From: Caldisericum exile_A
Lineage (GTDB): Bacteria; Caldisericota; Caldisericia; Caldisericales; Caldisericaceae
DNA length: 60,533 nucleotides
NCBI RefSeq assembly: GCF_047785965.1
Contig: NZ_JBLOBF010000009.1
Location: 1 to 60,533, forward strand
Direction of reading: 5' to 3'
The position numbers and the translations under genes were made by a program. Position 1 is the first letter of the stretch; each line of letters opens with the position of its first letter. Of the stretch, positions 22,491-32,147 are shown piece by piece. The notes under the pieces are model-generated. The model was not told the origin of the DNA. It worked only from the letters and a program-made list of their open reading frames with translations, and searched no databases.

Positions 22491-25001
22491 ATGAGCGCAT
22501 TATTTGGAAAGAAGGATTTTAGAAGAGATTTACAAAATTTAATCCAAAAGGGGGACACAAAGGGAGCCTGCGATTATGCCATTAAAAACTCCTCAAACTA
22601 CGAAGATTTAGGAAATTTTGATGATGCAATTCTCATTTTAAAAACCCTAATTGAACTTCTTCACGAAAATAAAATCGACAAAAAAGACTGTCTTGAACTT
22701 GCTTTGGAAAAAATCATAGCGCTATATATCGAAATAAACGAAGTAGATAAGGTAATTGAAAACTCCATAGAACTTGCAAGACTTAAAATTGACCTTTCTA
22801 AAACTTCAGAGGCAGTGCAACTTCTAAAAATGATCGACTTAAGATACAAACTCAACACAAACCAAATGAGAGAGATTATAAAAATTTATACTTCCATAGG
22901 ACACTATCCAAACGCATTAAAACTAATAGATAGAGTACTTCAAAAAGAAAAAGACAAAGAACTCATTAAACTTGCAGGTGATATCCTTTACAATAGTTCT
23001 GATTTTGAAAAAGCTCTTGAATACTTTAAGGCTCTGTCAGTATTGGATCCTGACAATGAATATGCAAAGAAGAAAATTGATGAAATTGAGCGTATGCTAA
23101 GAGCTTTAAATAGAAATAACGAAAATGTTGAGCAAAAAATATTGAGAAAGGAAGAAAAGTTAGAAGAGCGTGCTTTTGAAGAAAAACCTACAATTGCAAC
23201 TAATGAAACTTTCAATAAAGTTGCACAAACTCCTGTTAAAGAATCTATAAAAGAAAATATTAAAGAAGAATTAACAGAAGATAAAATCAAGGATTTGAAT
23301 GAGAAATTAGTAATTGAAGAAAAGACGGAAGAAAGAAAAGAAGACCAAAAACCTGAAATCACAAAAAGTGAAGTAATTTCTGAAAAAACCACAATATCAA
23401 AGCCTCAGAGGATAAATCTTGAAAATATACCCGAGTATATTGAGGCACTTACTCACATTGAGCATGGAAATATTAAGGAAGGCGTAAAAATCCTTGAGAC
23501 ACTTGCGCTTGACTTCGAAGGTAAGGACATAGACACAGCAATTGAGATCTACGAAAAAATACTCCTCATTGACCCAACAAATGTTTCTGTTGCAAAGAAA
23601 ATTTCAAAAATCCTCCTTGATAAAGGACGCACAAAAGAAGCAATATTCTATTTAAGGAGCGCTTCAAATAGTATTGATCCCAAAGCAAGACTTGAAGCCT
23701 TGCTTTCTTTAAAGGAACTTATTCCACAAGACGAAAACATCTTAAACCGTATTTTCAATACATACATCGAACTTGGAAATATAAATGATGCGTTTGAAAT
23801 ACTTAAACAATTTAGCGACGAAAAGCTTAGCAGAAATCTTGAGGATTTCTTTGATTATGTAAAAGATAACTTAAGTATCCTTTCCAAGGTATCAAAATTC
23901 ATCAGCTCAAAAAAGATTGACGAATTTATAAAATTTAAATACCTCCACAGAACTTATGAACTTTATAGCCTATCAAACGACAAAATTGAAAGCATTAAGT
24001 GGCTTATAAAAGCACACTCCGTGCATAAGCTTTCCCTTGATGATTATCTTAAAGGCGCAAAAATTTTAAAGGATTTGAAACTTCCAGAAGAGGCGGAAAT
24101 TATTGCTCAATCTATATATGAATACATTGAACTTGAAAACGACCCGTTGAAGGCCTTTGAATTATCTAATGTGATAATAGATCTTAATATAAATAAGCCC
24201 CTTTATTATGCAAAACATCTTGAACTTGCAAAACGCATTGGTAAGAATGATGTTGTGCTTTTAATGGTAGACAAAATCATTTCTCATAATGCAGTGCAAT
24301 ATGCGGAACTCGTTTACGATAGCTTAAAGGAAAGGTTTAAAGACTTTGACATAGACACACTTATAAAACTTGCAAATTATTTTGAAATTGCAGGTCTCTC
24401 TAATGCCTCATATGAAATTAACCTTGAAATCCTCAAAAAAGACCCATTGAATGCAAACGCCCTTGCTAAAACATTCATCTACGCTGTGGAAAAGGGAGAT
24501 GAAAAAGAGATTCTATCTTTCCTTGAAAAATTCCCACCAAGTGCCTCTTATGCAAACATAATCGAACCCGTCGTTGAAAAATATAACAATTTAAAGAACA
24601 AAAATCCATTTGACCCAACATATCACTTCATAATAGGATTCCTTTATTTCTTTACTGAAAGATACGAAGAATCAATTGCCTACTTCCAGTTTGTAATTAG
24701 ATCTAATAGGAATAAACCTCTAATGAGGCTTATGTTAAGTATTTGCTTTGAAAGGACAATGCTTCACAACTTTGCTTTAAAACAGCTCGAATTAGGTTTA
24801 AGCGAAGACGGAATACCTGAAGTTAAAAAAGAATTACTCTACCGATATGCAGTTATGAAGAAGAATTTAGGTGATGTAATCAGTGCAAGGAAGGCACTTA
24901 CTGAACTTCTCAAAATGGGGGATTACAAAGATGCAAAACTACTCTTAGAGATTTTGCCCTCTGAAGGAAAAATTATAGATATAAGAGGTGAAGAGAGATG
25001 A
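22491..25001 (+). CDS. TPR-repeat protein heading the pilus assembly operon
   Basis: 836 aa, all-helical, no signal peptide, so cytoplasmic. TPR-like motifs are clear near residues 155-190 (Ala-Gly-Asp-Ile-Leu-Tyr-Asn-Ser-Ser-Asp-Phe-Glu-Lys-Ala-Leu-Glu-Tyr-Phe), 330-400 and 700-760. A highly charged Lys/Glu linker (about 205-300) separates the first group from the rest. The last 4 nt overlap pilB, so it belongs to the pilus operon. It is probably a scaffold for the assembly ATPases, but I know of no named homolog of this size and order. Confidence 0.8.
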   Translation: MSALFGKKDFRRDLQNLIQKGDTKGACDYAIKNSSNYEDLGNFDDAILILKTLIELLHENKIDKKDCLELALEKIIALYIEINEVDKVIENSIELARLKIDLSKTSEAVQLLKMIDLRYKLNTNQMREIIKIYTSIGHYPNALKLIDRVLQKEKDKELIKLAGDILYNSSDFEKALEYFKALSVLDPDNEYAKKKIDEIERMLRALNRNNENVEQKILRKEEKLEERAFEEKPTIATNETFNKVAQTPVKESIKENIKEELTEDKIKDLNEKLVIEEKTEERKEDQKPEITKSEVISEKTTISKPQRINLENIPEYIEALTHIEHGNIKEGVKILETLALDFEGKDIDTAIEIYEKILLIDPTNVSVAKKISKILLDKGRTKEAIFYLRSASNSIDPKARLEALLSLKELIPQDENILNRIFNTYIELGNINDAFEILKQFSDEKLSRNLEDFFDYVKDNLSILSKVSKFISSKKIDEFIKFKYLHRTYELYSLSNDKIESIKWLIKAHSVHKLSLDDYLKGAKILKDLKLPEEAEIIAQSIYEYIELENDPLKAFELSNVIIDLNINKPLYYAKHLELAKRIGKNDVVLLMVDKIISHNAVQYAELVYDSLKERFKDFDIDTLIKLANYFEIAGLSNASYEINLEILKKDPLNANALAKTFIYAVEKGDEKEILSFLEKFPPSASYANIIEPVVEKYNNLKNKNPFDPTYHFIIGFLYFFTERYEESIAYFQFVIRSNRNKPLMRLMLSICFERTMLHNFALKQLELGLSEDGIPEVKKELLYRYAVMKKNLGDVISARKALTELLKMGDYKDAKLLLEILPSEGKIIDIRGEER

Positions 25002-26701
25002 TCTCGCAAGGAGGAGAAAAAATAGGTGAAATACTCATAAAAAAAGGAATTATAAATCGTGAGACACTTGAAAAATATCTTTCTGTCCAAAATGTCACAA
25101 AAGAGCCCCTTCTTAAGATCTTAATGGATAACGGCGTTATCGATGAAGTGCAGCAAGCTCAACTTCTTGCTGAGCAGTGGGGATTTGATTTTGTTGATCT
25201 TACAAAATATCCAGTTGAGAAAGAAGTCCTTAAATATACAGACCCTGAAAAGGCAAAATCCTTTGGTTTTTTTGTATTCAAAAAAGAGGGACCAGTATAC
25301 CATGTTGCAATATCAGATCCCACAAATATTGATACAGTTGATTATGTGAGAGCAGTTTATGGAACAAATGTTAAATTCTATGTAACACCAAAAAGTGCAA
25401 TAATTCAAACAATAGAAAAGTACTATGAACTTGAAAACGTAGTCAAAAAGGCAGAAGAGGAATTTACAGATGTTGAAGTTGTTGAAACTGTTGAGGAAAA
25501 CGACCTTTCACGATTAAGAATGCTCGGTGAAGACGCACCTGTTGTAAGGCTTGTTAATAGTATCATATCTCAGGCAATTGTTGAAGGTGCATCAGATATT
25601 CACGTAGAGCCAATGGAAGATTCTGTAAGGGTGCGTTATAGAATTGACGGCATTTTACACGAAAAGCAAAGACTCCCAAAGAAGATTCAAGCAGGAGTTA
25701 TTGCAAGATTTAAGATCATCTCAAACATGGACATCGCAGAACGTAGAATCCCACAGGATGGACGTATTTCACTTAAGTTTGAAGGACGACCTGTTGATTT
25801 TCGTGTCTCATCACTTCCTTCAATCTTTGGGGAAAAGATTGTTTTGCGTATCCTTGATAAAACATCTGCAATTAAACCACTTGAACAGCTGGGATTTTCA
25901 GAGGAGAATCTTAAAAAATTTGAAAAAATTATTACCCAACCTTATGGCATGATTCTTATTTCGGGTCCTACAGGATCGGGAAAAACAACGACACTTTATT
26001 CAATCCTTAACCGATTAAATACACCCACAAAAAATATAATAACAGTTGAAGACCCAGTTGAATACCAATTAAAAGGAATAAACCAAGTTCAGGTAAACGA
26101 AAAGGCAGGTCTCACTTTTGCAAACGCTCTTCGTTCAATTTTACGTCAGGACCCAAACATCATTCTTATAGGAGAAATTCGTGATAAAGAAACAGCACAA
26201 ATAGCAATTGAAGCCGCACTAACAGGACACTTAGTTCTATCAACGATACACACAAATGATTCAGCATCAATTCCAACGCGTCTTATTGATATGGGTATAG
26301 AACCATTTTTGGTTGCTTCATCTTTGATTGGTGCAACGGCGCAGCGTCTTGTAAGAAAGATATGTCCTAAGTGCAAAGAATCTTTTATTCCATCAAAAGA
26401 TGTGCTTGAGCATCTTGGCTTTGAGGTTCACGAAGGAGTTAATTTCTATAAAGGAACAGGTTGCGATTTTTGCAACAATACTGGCTACAAAGGAAGAATT
26501 TCAATTTCTGAAATTTTACCAATAACACCTGAGATTCAAAGACTTATTCTTAAGAGAGCATCATCTAAGGAAATCCTTGCAGAAGCGAAAAGATTGGGTA
26601 TGAAGACACTTCTTGATGATGCCTTAATGAAGGCAGCTGAAGGCATTACAACACTTGAAGAGGTTATGAGAGTTGTCTCAACTTTGGAGGTTGCAGAATG
26701 A
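24998..26701 (+). CDS. pilB: Type IV pilus assembly ATPase
   Basis: 567 aa, GspE/PilB family hexameric ATPase that drives pilus extension. An N-terminal MshE-N-like domain (about 1-145) is followed by Val-Glu-Gly-Ala-Ser-Asp-Ile-His-Val-Glu-Pro, Walker A Gly-Pro-Thr-Gly-Ser-Gly-Lys-Thr-Thr (about 324-332), an Asp box, Walker B with Ile-Leu-Ile-Gly-Glu-Ile-Arg-Asp, and the His box Leu-Ser-Thr-Ile-His-Thr-Asn-Asp. The zinc tetracysteine (Cys-Pro-Lys-Cys, Cys-Asp-Phe-Cys) is intact, which distinguishes it from PilT. It overlaps the TPR gene and pilT by 4 nt each. Confidence 0.95.
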   Translation: MISQGGEKIGEILIKKGIINRETLEKYLSVQNVTKEPLLKILMDNGVIDEVQQAQLLAEQWGFDFVDLTKYPVEKEVLKYTDPEKAKSFGFFVFKKEGPVYHVAISDPTNIDTVDYVRAVYGTNVKFYVTPKSAIIQTIEKYYELENVVKKAEEEFTDVEVVETVEENDLSRLRMLGEDAPVVRLVNSIISQAIVEGASDIHVEPMEDSVRVRYRIDGILHEKQRLPKKIQAGVIARFKIISNMDIAERRIPQDGRISLKFEGRPVDFRVSSLPSIFGEKIVLRILDKTSAIKPLEQLGFSEENLKKFEKIITQPYGMILISGPTGSGKTTTLYSILNRLNTPTKNIITVEDPVEYQLKGINQVQVNEKAGLTFANALRSILRQDPNIILIGEIRDKETAQIAIEAALTGHLVLSTIHTNDSASIPTRLIDMGIEPFLVASSLIGATAQRLVRKICPKCKESFIPSKDVLEHLGFEVHEGVNFYKGTGCDFCNNTGYKGRISISEILPITPEIQRLILKRASSKEILAEAKRLGMKTLLDDALMKAAEGITTLEEVMRVVSTLEVAE

Positions 26702-27756
26702 TAAGTATTAATGAGATTTTAACACTTGCAGCAGAACATAAAGCATCAGATGTGCATTTAACAGTTGGTTTACCTCCTGTCTTAAGGATAAACAAAGAGC
26801 TTGTGTATCTTGAAGCAGATCCGCTTACACCTGAAGATACTGCGGAAATGATGTATTCAATAATGACAGATAAGCAAAAAGAACTATTTAAAGAAAAACT
26901 TGAGTATGACTTTTCTTATGGACTTAAAGGTCTTGCACGATTTAGGGTTAATGTATTTATGCAAAGAGGAACAGTATCTGCTGCATTTAGAAGAATACCT
27001 TTTGATATACCGCCTCTTGATTCTCTTGGAGTCCCAAAGATTGCTCACCAAATAATTGAAGAAGAGAGAGGTTTTGTGCTTGTAACAGGACCAACAGGAC
27101 ACGGAAAGTCAACAACACTTGCAGCAATGATTGACGAGATAAACACGAAACACTCAAAACATATTGTTACAATCGAAGATCCAATAGAATATCTTTTCAG
27201 ACACAAAAGATCAGTAGTCGTGCAGAGAGAATTAGGTACTGATACATTGTCGTTTCCGTCGGCACTGCGTGCAGCGCTTCGTGAAGATCCTGATGTTATC
27301 CTTGTGGGAGAAATGAGAGATCTTGATACTATTGCAACAGCTTTAACTGCAGCAGAAACAGGACATTTGGTTTTTGCAACCTTACACACAAATTCAGCAT
27401 CGCAATCTGTTGATAGAATTGTTGACGTTTTTCCACCCCACCAACAGGAACAGGTAAAGATGCAGCTTTCATCAGTTCTTCTTGCAGTATTCTCGCAGCA
27501 ACTCGTTCAGAGAAAAGACAAAAAAGGACTTGTCCTTGCAACAGAAGTTCTAATTGCAACACCTGCGGTAAGAAACCTGATAAGGGAAGGCAAAACACAT
27601 ATGATTCCATCAATTATCCAAACTTCATCAAATGTTGGCATGCAAACAATGGAACAATCGCTTAAGGAACTTGTGTTAAGAGGTGATATAACCTACGAAG
27701 ATGGCTTAAGATACGCATTTAATAAAGAAAACTTTATTCACTTAATGGAAAGGTGA
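26698..27756 (+). CDS. pilT: Type IV pilus twitching/retraction ATPase
   Basis: 352 aa, usual PilT length. N-terminal His-Lys-Ala-Ser-Asp-Val-His-Leu-Thr-Val-Gly, Walker A Gly-Pro-Thr-Gly-His-Gly-Lys-Ser-Thr (about 131-139), Walker B Val-Ile-Leu-Val-Gly-Glu-Met-Arg-Asp, and a PilT-type Leu-Val-Phe-Ala-Thr-Leu-His-Thr-Asn-Ser. The P-loop has His where PilT nearly always has Ser. It retracts the pilus by disassembling pilin at the inner membrane. A 4-nt overlap with pilB and a 9-nt gap to pilC show one operon. Confidence 0.93.
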   Translation: MISINEILTLAAEHKASDVHLTVGLPPVLRINKELVYLEADPLTPEDTAEMMYSIMTDKQKELFKEKLEYDFSYGLKGLARFRVNVFMQRGTVSAAFRRIPFDIPPLDSLGVPKIAHQIIEEERGFVLVTGPTGHGKSTTLAAMIDEINTKHSKHIVTIEDPIEYLFRHKRSVVVQRELGTDTLSFPSALRAALREDPDVILVGEMRDLDTIATALTAAETGHLVFATLHTNSASQSVDRIVDVFPPHQQEQVKMQLSSVLLAVFSQQLVQRKDKKGLVLATEVLIATPAVRNLIREGKTHMIPSIIQTSSNVGMQTMEQSLKELVLRGDITYEDGLRYAFNKENFIHLMER

Positions 27757-27765
27757 TGATACAGT

Positions 27766-28992
27766 ATGCCACAATTTGAGTACAAAGTAATTACAGCATC
27801 AGGTGGTGCATTAATTGGGCGCTTAGAGGGAAATAGTGTTCAAGATGTTGCAGAAACTTTGAGAAGCAAAGGATATCGTATTATATACATAAAAGAACTA
27901 AGAAGTTTATCTTTAGGTGGAAAAAGAACTGAAGGAGGCTTTCTTTCACCCTTTCAAGGAGTAAGCGTAAGAGATCTTTCCATTTTTACAAACCAGTTCG
28001 GTACTATGCTTAATGCAGGACTTTCAATCTCAAGAGCGCTTGCAGTCTTAGAAAAACAGACATCAAACCCAAAATTGGTACAAATTATAAAAGATTTAAG
28101 TGAAGAAGTTAAAAAAGGAAACCAACTTTCAATGGCGTTGAAAAAATTTCCACAAGTTTTCTCTCCGCTCTATATAAGCATGGTACAAGCAGGTGAAACC
28201 TCAGGTAATTTAGGACAAGCGCTTATTACAATGAGTACTTTCTTACAAAGGGACTACGAAACAAGAAACAAAATAAGGGGTGCAATGACCTATCCTGTCG
28301 CTGTACTGGGCTTTGCAATTCTTATAGTAGTAGGACTATTTATTTTTGTAATACCCACATTTGAAGGATTTCTTACGGAATTAGGTGCACCACTTCCTGC
28401 AATTACAAAGATGATTTTTGCTTTTGCTAATTTCCTTATCCATTATATTTGGGTAATTGTCGCTATCATAGTCATCGCAATAATTGCATTTAGAAGATGG
28501 GTAAAAACCCCTGAGGGGAGAAGGACAGTCGATGCGTTAAAACTTAAATTACCTTTAATTTCTGAATTAACTTTAAAGTCTTCAATGGCAAGATTTTCAG
28601 ATACGCTTGCAACACTTTTCTCTGCTGGTATTCCTATTATTGACTGTTTGCAAACAGTAAGAGGCGTTATAGATAATGTGATCATTGCAGAAAAAATTGA
28701 TGGAATCATTGATGCAATAAAAAAGGGAGAAGCATTATCTTCTGCACTTGAAAAAAGTGGAATGTTTACTCCAATGGTTTATGATATGACTGCAATTGGT
28801 GAAGAAAGTGGAAGCCTTGACAAAATGTTGAGAAAAGTTGCAGAATTCTATAACGAAGAAGTTAATTATCTTATTAATAATATCTCTGCACTTATTAACC
28901 CGATAATGATGGTTGGCGTTGGTGGCTTAATCGGAGGAACTCTCATAGGACTTTACTTACCAGTCTTCCAGATGGCATCGTACATTAAATAG
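27766..28992 (+). CDS. pilC: Type IV pilus inner-membrane platform protein
   Basis: 408 aa, GspF/PilC family. Two similar cytoplasmic helical domains (about 65-190 and 270-385) each begin with the motif Phe-(Thr/Ser)-x-x-(Leu/Phe)-(Gly/Ala)-Thr-(Met/Leu)-(Leu/Phe)-x-Ala-Gly. Three hydrophobic segments lie near 175-200, 225-250 and 378-402. PilC links the ATPases to the growing pilus. It is the last gene of the operon; only a weak CTATT-a-AATAG palindrome follows, and no clear terminator. Confidence 0.93.
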   Translation: MPQFEYKVITASGGALIGRLEGNSVQDVAETLRSKGYRIIYIKELRSLSLGGKRTEGGFLSPFQGVSVRDLSIFTNQFGTMLNAGLSISRALAVLEKQTSNPKLVQIIKDLSEEVKKGNQLSMALKKFPQVFSPLYISMVQAGETSGNLGQALITMSTFLQRDYETRNKIRGAMTYPVAVLGFAILIVVGLFIFVIPTFEGFLTELGAPLPAITKMIFAFANFLIHYIWVIVAIIVIAIIAFRRWVKTPEGRRTVDALKLKLPLISELTLKSSMARFSDTLATLFSAGIPIIDCLQTVRGVIDNVIIAEKIDGIIDAIKKGEALSSALEKSGMFTPMVYDMTAIGEESGSLDKMLRKVAEFYNEEVNYLINNISALINPIMMVGVGGLIGGTLIGLYLPVFQMASYIK

Positions 28993-29083
28993 GCTATTAA
29001 ATAGTTTTCACTACAAAATTAACAAACGAATTCTTTTTAGACAAGCTTGTTTAATTTTTTATCCTTTTTAAAAAATTTTAATA

Positions 29084-29137
29084 TTGCGTATTTTGTAAAT
29101 TGTATTATAATATATGTAGATCCCCCCCCTATAGGGG
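29084..29137 (+). promoter_or_regulatory. Copper operon promoter with CsoR-type operator
   Basis: TTGCGT (29084-29089), a 16-nt spacer and TATAAT (29106-29111). From 29122 there is a run of C, then a perfect palindrome CCCC-TATA-GGGG (29126-29137) around the transcript start. G/C-tract dyads separated by TA are the known CsoR operator type, and the operon encodes CsoR. Confidence 0.75.
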
Positions 29138-29157
29138 TGGAAGAGGAGGCGATAGAA

Positions 29158-29427
29158 ATGATGCATTGGTTTTGGTTTGGAAACCCTTATTGGGGTTACC
29201 CAGCATTCTTCGGTGGATTCGGCATAATTTTTATGATTCTTGTATGGGTTTTCTTTATTGCACTTATAATTCTTCTTGTAAGAGGAACCTTGTTTGGCTT
29301 AAGAAGACACAGGCACACCTGTTACTATCATGACGACGAAGCTCTGCAGATTTTGAAAAGACTCTATGCAGAAGGAAAAATTACCGAAGAGGAATTCGAA
29401 AAGAAGAAAAGAGAATTATTAGATTAA
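29158..29427 (+). CDS. Small membrane protein with C-terminal SHOCT domain
   Basis: 89 aa from the ATG at 29158, with GAGGAGG before it; the frame extends further upstream but through the operator, so that start is ruled out. An aromatic N-terminus (many Trp/Phe/Tyr/Gly) leads to one hydrophobic helix (about 20-42), then an Arg/His linker (Arg-Arg-His-Arg-His-Thr-Cys). The SHOCT-type end has Leu-Lys-Arg-Leu-Tyr-Ala-Glu-Gly-Lys-Ile-Thr-Glu-Glu-Glu-Phe. It is the first gene of the copper operon. The His/Cys linker could contact metal, but its role is not known. Confidence 0.75.
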   Translation: MMHWFWFGNPYWGYPAFFGGFGIIFMILVWVFFIALIILLVRGTLFGLRRHRHTCYYHDDEALQILKRLYAEGKITEEEFEKKKRELLD

Positions 29428-29446
29428 TCACAAGGAGGGCAAGGAT

Positions 29447-29770
29447 ATGAAAAATAAGCACATTTGCGATACAAAAACTGAAGACAACATTATTTCTTTA
29501 ACACCTAAGCATAAAGACACCTTAAAACTCATAAAAATTGCTAAGGGACACCTTTCAGGAATTGAAAAGATGATAGAAGAAGATAGATATTGTATTGATA
29601 TATCAAAACAAATCCTTGCCCTCATTTCAATTTTAAAAAAGGCAAACTTAGAAATTTTAAAAAGGCATATGGAAACATGTGTTAAAAATGCAACAAAAGA
29701 CGGAAATTTAGACGAAAAGATAAAGGAACTCGAAACTATAATTGAATATCTATCGAAGGGGAAGGATTAA
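29447..29770 (+). CDS. csoR: Copper-sensing repressor
   Basis: 107 aa, all-helical CsoR/RcnR family. The Cu(I) ligands are present: Cys49 (Arg-Tyr-Cys-Ile-Asp), His74 and Cys78 (Arg-His-Met-Glu-Thr-Cys). The N-terminal 20 residues add a Cys and a His (His5, Cys7). With Cu(I) bound, CsoR leaves its operator and the operon is expressed. GGAGGGCAAGG precedes the ATG. It controls the promoter at 29084 and hence copA. Confidence 0.92.
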   Translation: MKNKHICDTKTEDNIISLTPKHKDTLKLIKIAKGHLSGIEKMIEEDRYCIDISKQILALISILKKANLEILKRHMETCVKNATKDGNLDEKIKELETIIEYLSKGKD

Positions 29771-29771
29771 A

Positions 29772-31940
29772 ATGATAAAGACTAAAACTCTTGATGTTAA
29801 AGGCATGCATTGTGCCTCATGTGCCGTGAACGTCAAAAAAGCTATTGAAAAATCCGACGGAATTATTGATGTGAATGTAAATATTGCAACAAATAAAGCA
29901 ACCATCATATACGACCCCACAAAAACAAAATTTGAAGAAGTTCTCAAAAATGTGGAAAGAATCGGCTATTCATTAAACGAGGAAATTGACCAACAAAATT
30001 CAGATTTTAATAGATCAAAGACAAGGATAATCGTAGCTACTATAACGATTATTCCCATAGTAGTTTTAATGATTTTAGATATGACGAACATCCTAAAGTT
30101 TTCATCATTCACATATATCAATTTGATTCTTTCGGGAATTATGATTTTTGGCATAGGATTTGAAGTACAAAAAAGAGCTCTCAAGGGTCTTATACACGGA
30201 GCTACAAATATGGATCTTTTAATTTTCCTCGGTACTGTAGCATCATTTCTTACTGGTATATTAAAAACTTTTGGCCTTAACATTGCTGATTTCTCATATG
30301 TAGGAGCAATGATAATGTTTTTCCATCTGCTTGGCAAATATTTGGAGGAACTGGCCAAAGGGAATGCTTCTAAGGCAATAAAAGGTCTCCTTGACATTAG
30401 TCCCCAAAAAGCACGCATTATCGTCGATGGCATGGAGGTTGAAACTAATATTAACGAATTAGATGTTGACGATGTAATGGTGATAAGACCATTTGAAAAG
30501 ATACCTACTGATGGAATCATTATTGAAGGAAATACTTCAGTTGATGAATCAATGGTAACAGGAGAGTACTTACCTGTGGATAAAAAACCCGGTGACGAAG
30601 TAATAGGTGGAACAATTAACGAAAATGGATTTATTAAAGTAAAAGTAACTAAAGTTGGAAATGATACATTTTTGGCAAAGCTTATATCCCTAGCTCAAGG
30701 AAGCAAAATTCCAATACAAGCATTTGCTGATAAAATTGTTGCATTTTTTGTGCCAGCTGTTGTTGCAATAGCGATATTTACATTTGTAATCTGGTTTATA
30801 ATTCCTCAAACCCTAAAGCAGATATCGATGAGTTTTTCGCATATATTTCCATGGATAAATCCTGGGCTCAATAAATTGAGTGCTGCAATTTTTGCCTCGG
30901 TTGCAACACTTGTGATTGCATGCCCTTGCGCTCTTGGACTTGCAACTCCTATTGCTCTTATGGTTGGTAGTGGTATTGGAGCAAAAAATGGAATCTTAAT
31001 TAGAAATGGCGAAGCCATCCAAAAGATGAAGGATGTAAATACAATCATATTTGACAAAACAGGTACTTTAACATATGGAAAACCTAAAATCTCTCATATG
31101 TTTAAATTGGATGAAGAATGTGAGGACATAATTGCCGCAATTGAAAGATTCTCTAATCATCCAGTTGCAAAGGCATTCCAAGAAGTCAAAACTAAAAAAC
31201 AATACCAAGTAGAAGACTTTAAGGAAATAAGTGGTTTGGGTGTTTCCGCAAAAATTAATGGCACAACATTTACTGCAAAAAAAGTTTCAAGTAGCGAAAT
31301 TGCCGATAAAAATATATTAAGCGCTCTCAAAACCTTTGAACAAAAAGGAGAAACTGTAATAGGGTTATTTAAAGAAAATGAAATTGTAGGAATTTTTGGA
31401 ATTGAAGATACCATCAAAGAAACTGCAAAATCAACATTAAATAAACTTAAAGAAATGGGATTCGAAATTATTATGATAACAGGGGATAATAAAATTGCAG
31501 CTTCAAAAGTTGCTAAGGAACCTGGAATAGAAAACTTCTATGCCGAAGTTCATCCCAAAGATAAACTTGAAATTGTCAAAAAAGCGGAAAATCTTGGTAA
31601 GATTGTTGTATTTGTAGGAGACGGAGTAAATGATGCACCTGCATTAAAACAAGCCAATGTTGGAATAGCAATGGGTACTGGAACAGATATTGCGATTGAG
31701 TCAGGAGATATAATACTTGTAAAAGGAAATATAGAAAACGTTGTCAAAGCAATAATACTATCAAAACAAATCTTTGCAAAGATAAAGCAGAATCTATTTT
31801 GGGCGTTATTTTATAACATCATAGCTATACCTATTGCTAGTTTAGGGTTGTTACACCCCGTTATTGCAGAAATTGCAATGGCCTTGAGTTCTATAAACGT
31901 AATAACAAACTCTTTAAGATTAAATAGTCTTAAATTTTAG
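29772..31940 (+). CDS. copA: Copper-exporting P1B-type ATPase
   Basis: 722 aa; ATG at 29772 with AAGGGGAAGG before it, immediately after the csoR stop. One N-terminal HMA domain with Gly-Met-His-Cys-Ala-Ser-Cys (11-17), eight membrane helices, and the copper-site motif Cys-Pro-Cys (384-386). The phosphorylation site is Asp428 in Asp-Lys-Thr-Gly-Thr-Leu; the ATP-site His-Pro dipeptide is Ser-Asn-His-Pro-Val-Ala, and the hinge is Gly-Asp-Gly-Val-Asn-Asp (616-621). The actuator motif is Thr-Gly-Glu-Tyr (263-266) where nearly all P-type ATPases have Thr-Gly-Glu-Ser; the catalytic Glu is kept. It pumps Cu(I) out of the cytoplasm. Confidence 0.93.
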   Translation: MIKTKTLDVKGMHCASCAVNVKKAIEKSDGIIDVNVNIATNKATIIYDPTKTKFEEVLKNVERIGYSLNEEIDQQNSDFNRSKTRIIVATITIIPIVVLMILDMTNILKFSSFTYINLILSGIMIFGIGFEVQKRALKGLIHGATNMDLLIFLGTVASFLTGILKTFGLNIADFSYVGAMIMFFHLLGKYLEELAKGNASKAIKGLLDISPQKARIIVDGMEVETNINELDVDDVMVIRPFEKIPTDGIIIEGNTSVDESMVTGEYLPVDKKPGDEVIGGTINENGFIKVKVTKVGNDTFLAKLISLAQGSKIPIQAFADKIVAFFVPAVVAIAIFTFVIWFIIPQTLKQISMSFSHIFPWINPGLNKLSAAIFASVATLVIACPCALGLATPIALMVGSGIGAKNGILIRNGEAIQKMKDVNTIIFDKTGTLTYGKPKISHMFKLDEECEDIIAAIERFSNHPVAKAFQEVKTKKQYQVEDFKEISGLGVSAKINGTTFTAKKVSSSEIADKNILSALKTFEQKGETVIGLFKENEIVGIFGIEDTIKETAKSTLNKLKEMGFEIIMITGDNKIAASKVAKEPGIENFYAEVHPKDKLEIVKKAENLGKIVVFVGDGVNDAPALKQANVGIAMGTGTDIAIESGDIILVKGNIENVVKAIILSKQIFAKIKQNLFWALFYNIIAIPIASLGLLHPVIAEIAMALSSINVITNSLRLNSLKF

Positions 31941-31949
31941 GAGGGTGTT

Positions 31950-32135
31950 ATGAAGCACTTAGATCCAGTTTGCGGAATGATTGTAAAAGAGGAAAAAGCC
32001 TTCGGAACCTTTGAATACAAAGGGAAAACTTACTATTTCTGCAGTGCTCATTGTTTAGAGAAATTTAAACAAGATCCAGAGAAGTATCTAAAAGAAGGCC
32101 CAGAAAAAGATGCCATGCAAAAAATGGATAAGTAA
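31950..32135 (+). CDS. YHS-domain protein
   Basis: 61 aa. Asp-Pro-Val-Cys-Gly-Met (5-10) and Tyr-Tyr-Phe-Cys-Ser-Ala-His-Cys-Leu-Glu-Lys-Phe (about 28-39) are the two halves of the YHS metal-binding domain, with Cys8, Cys31 and Cys35 as likely ligands. GGAGG precedes the ATG, 9 nt after copA. Such small proteins often accompany copper pumps and may deliver or hold metal. Confidence 0.88.
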   Translation: MKHLDPVCGMIVKEEKAFGTFEYKGKTYYFCSAHCLEKFKQDPEKYLKEGPEKDAMQKMDK

Positions 32136-32147
32136 ATTTATAAAAAT

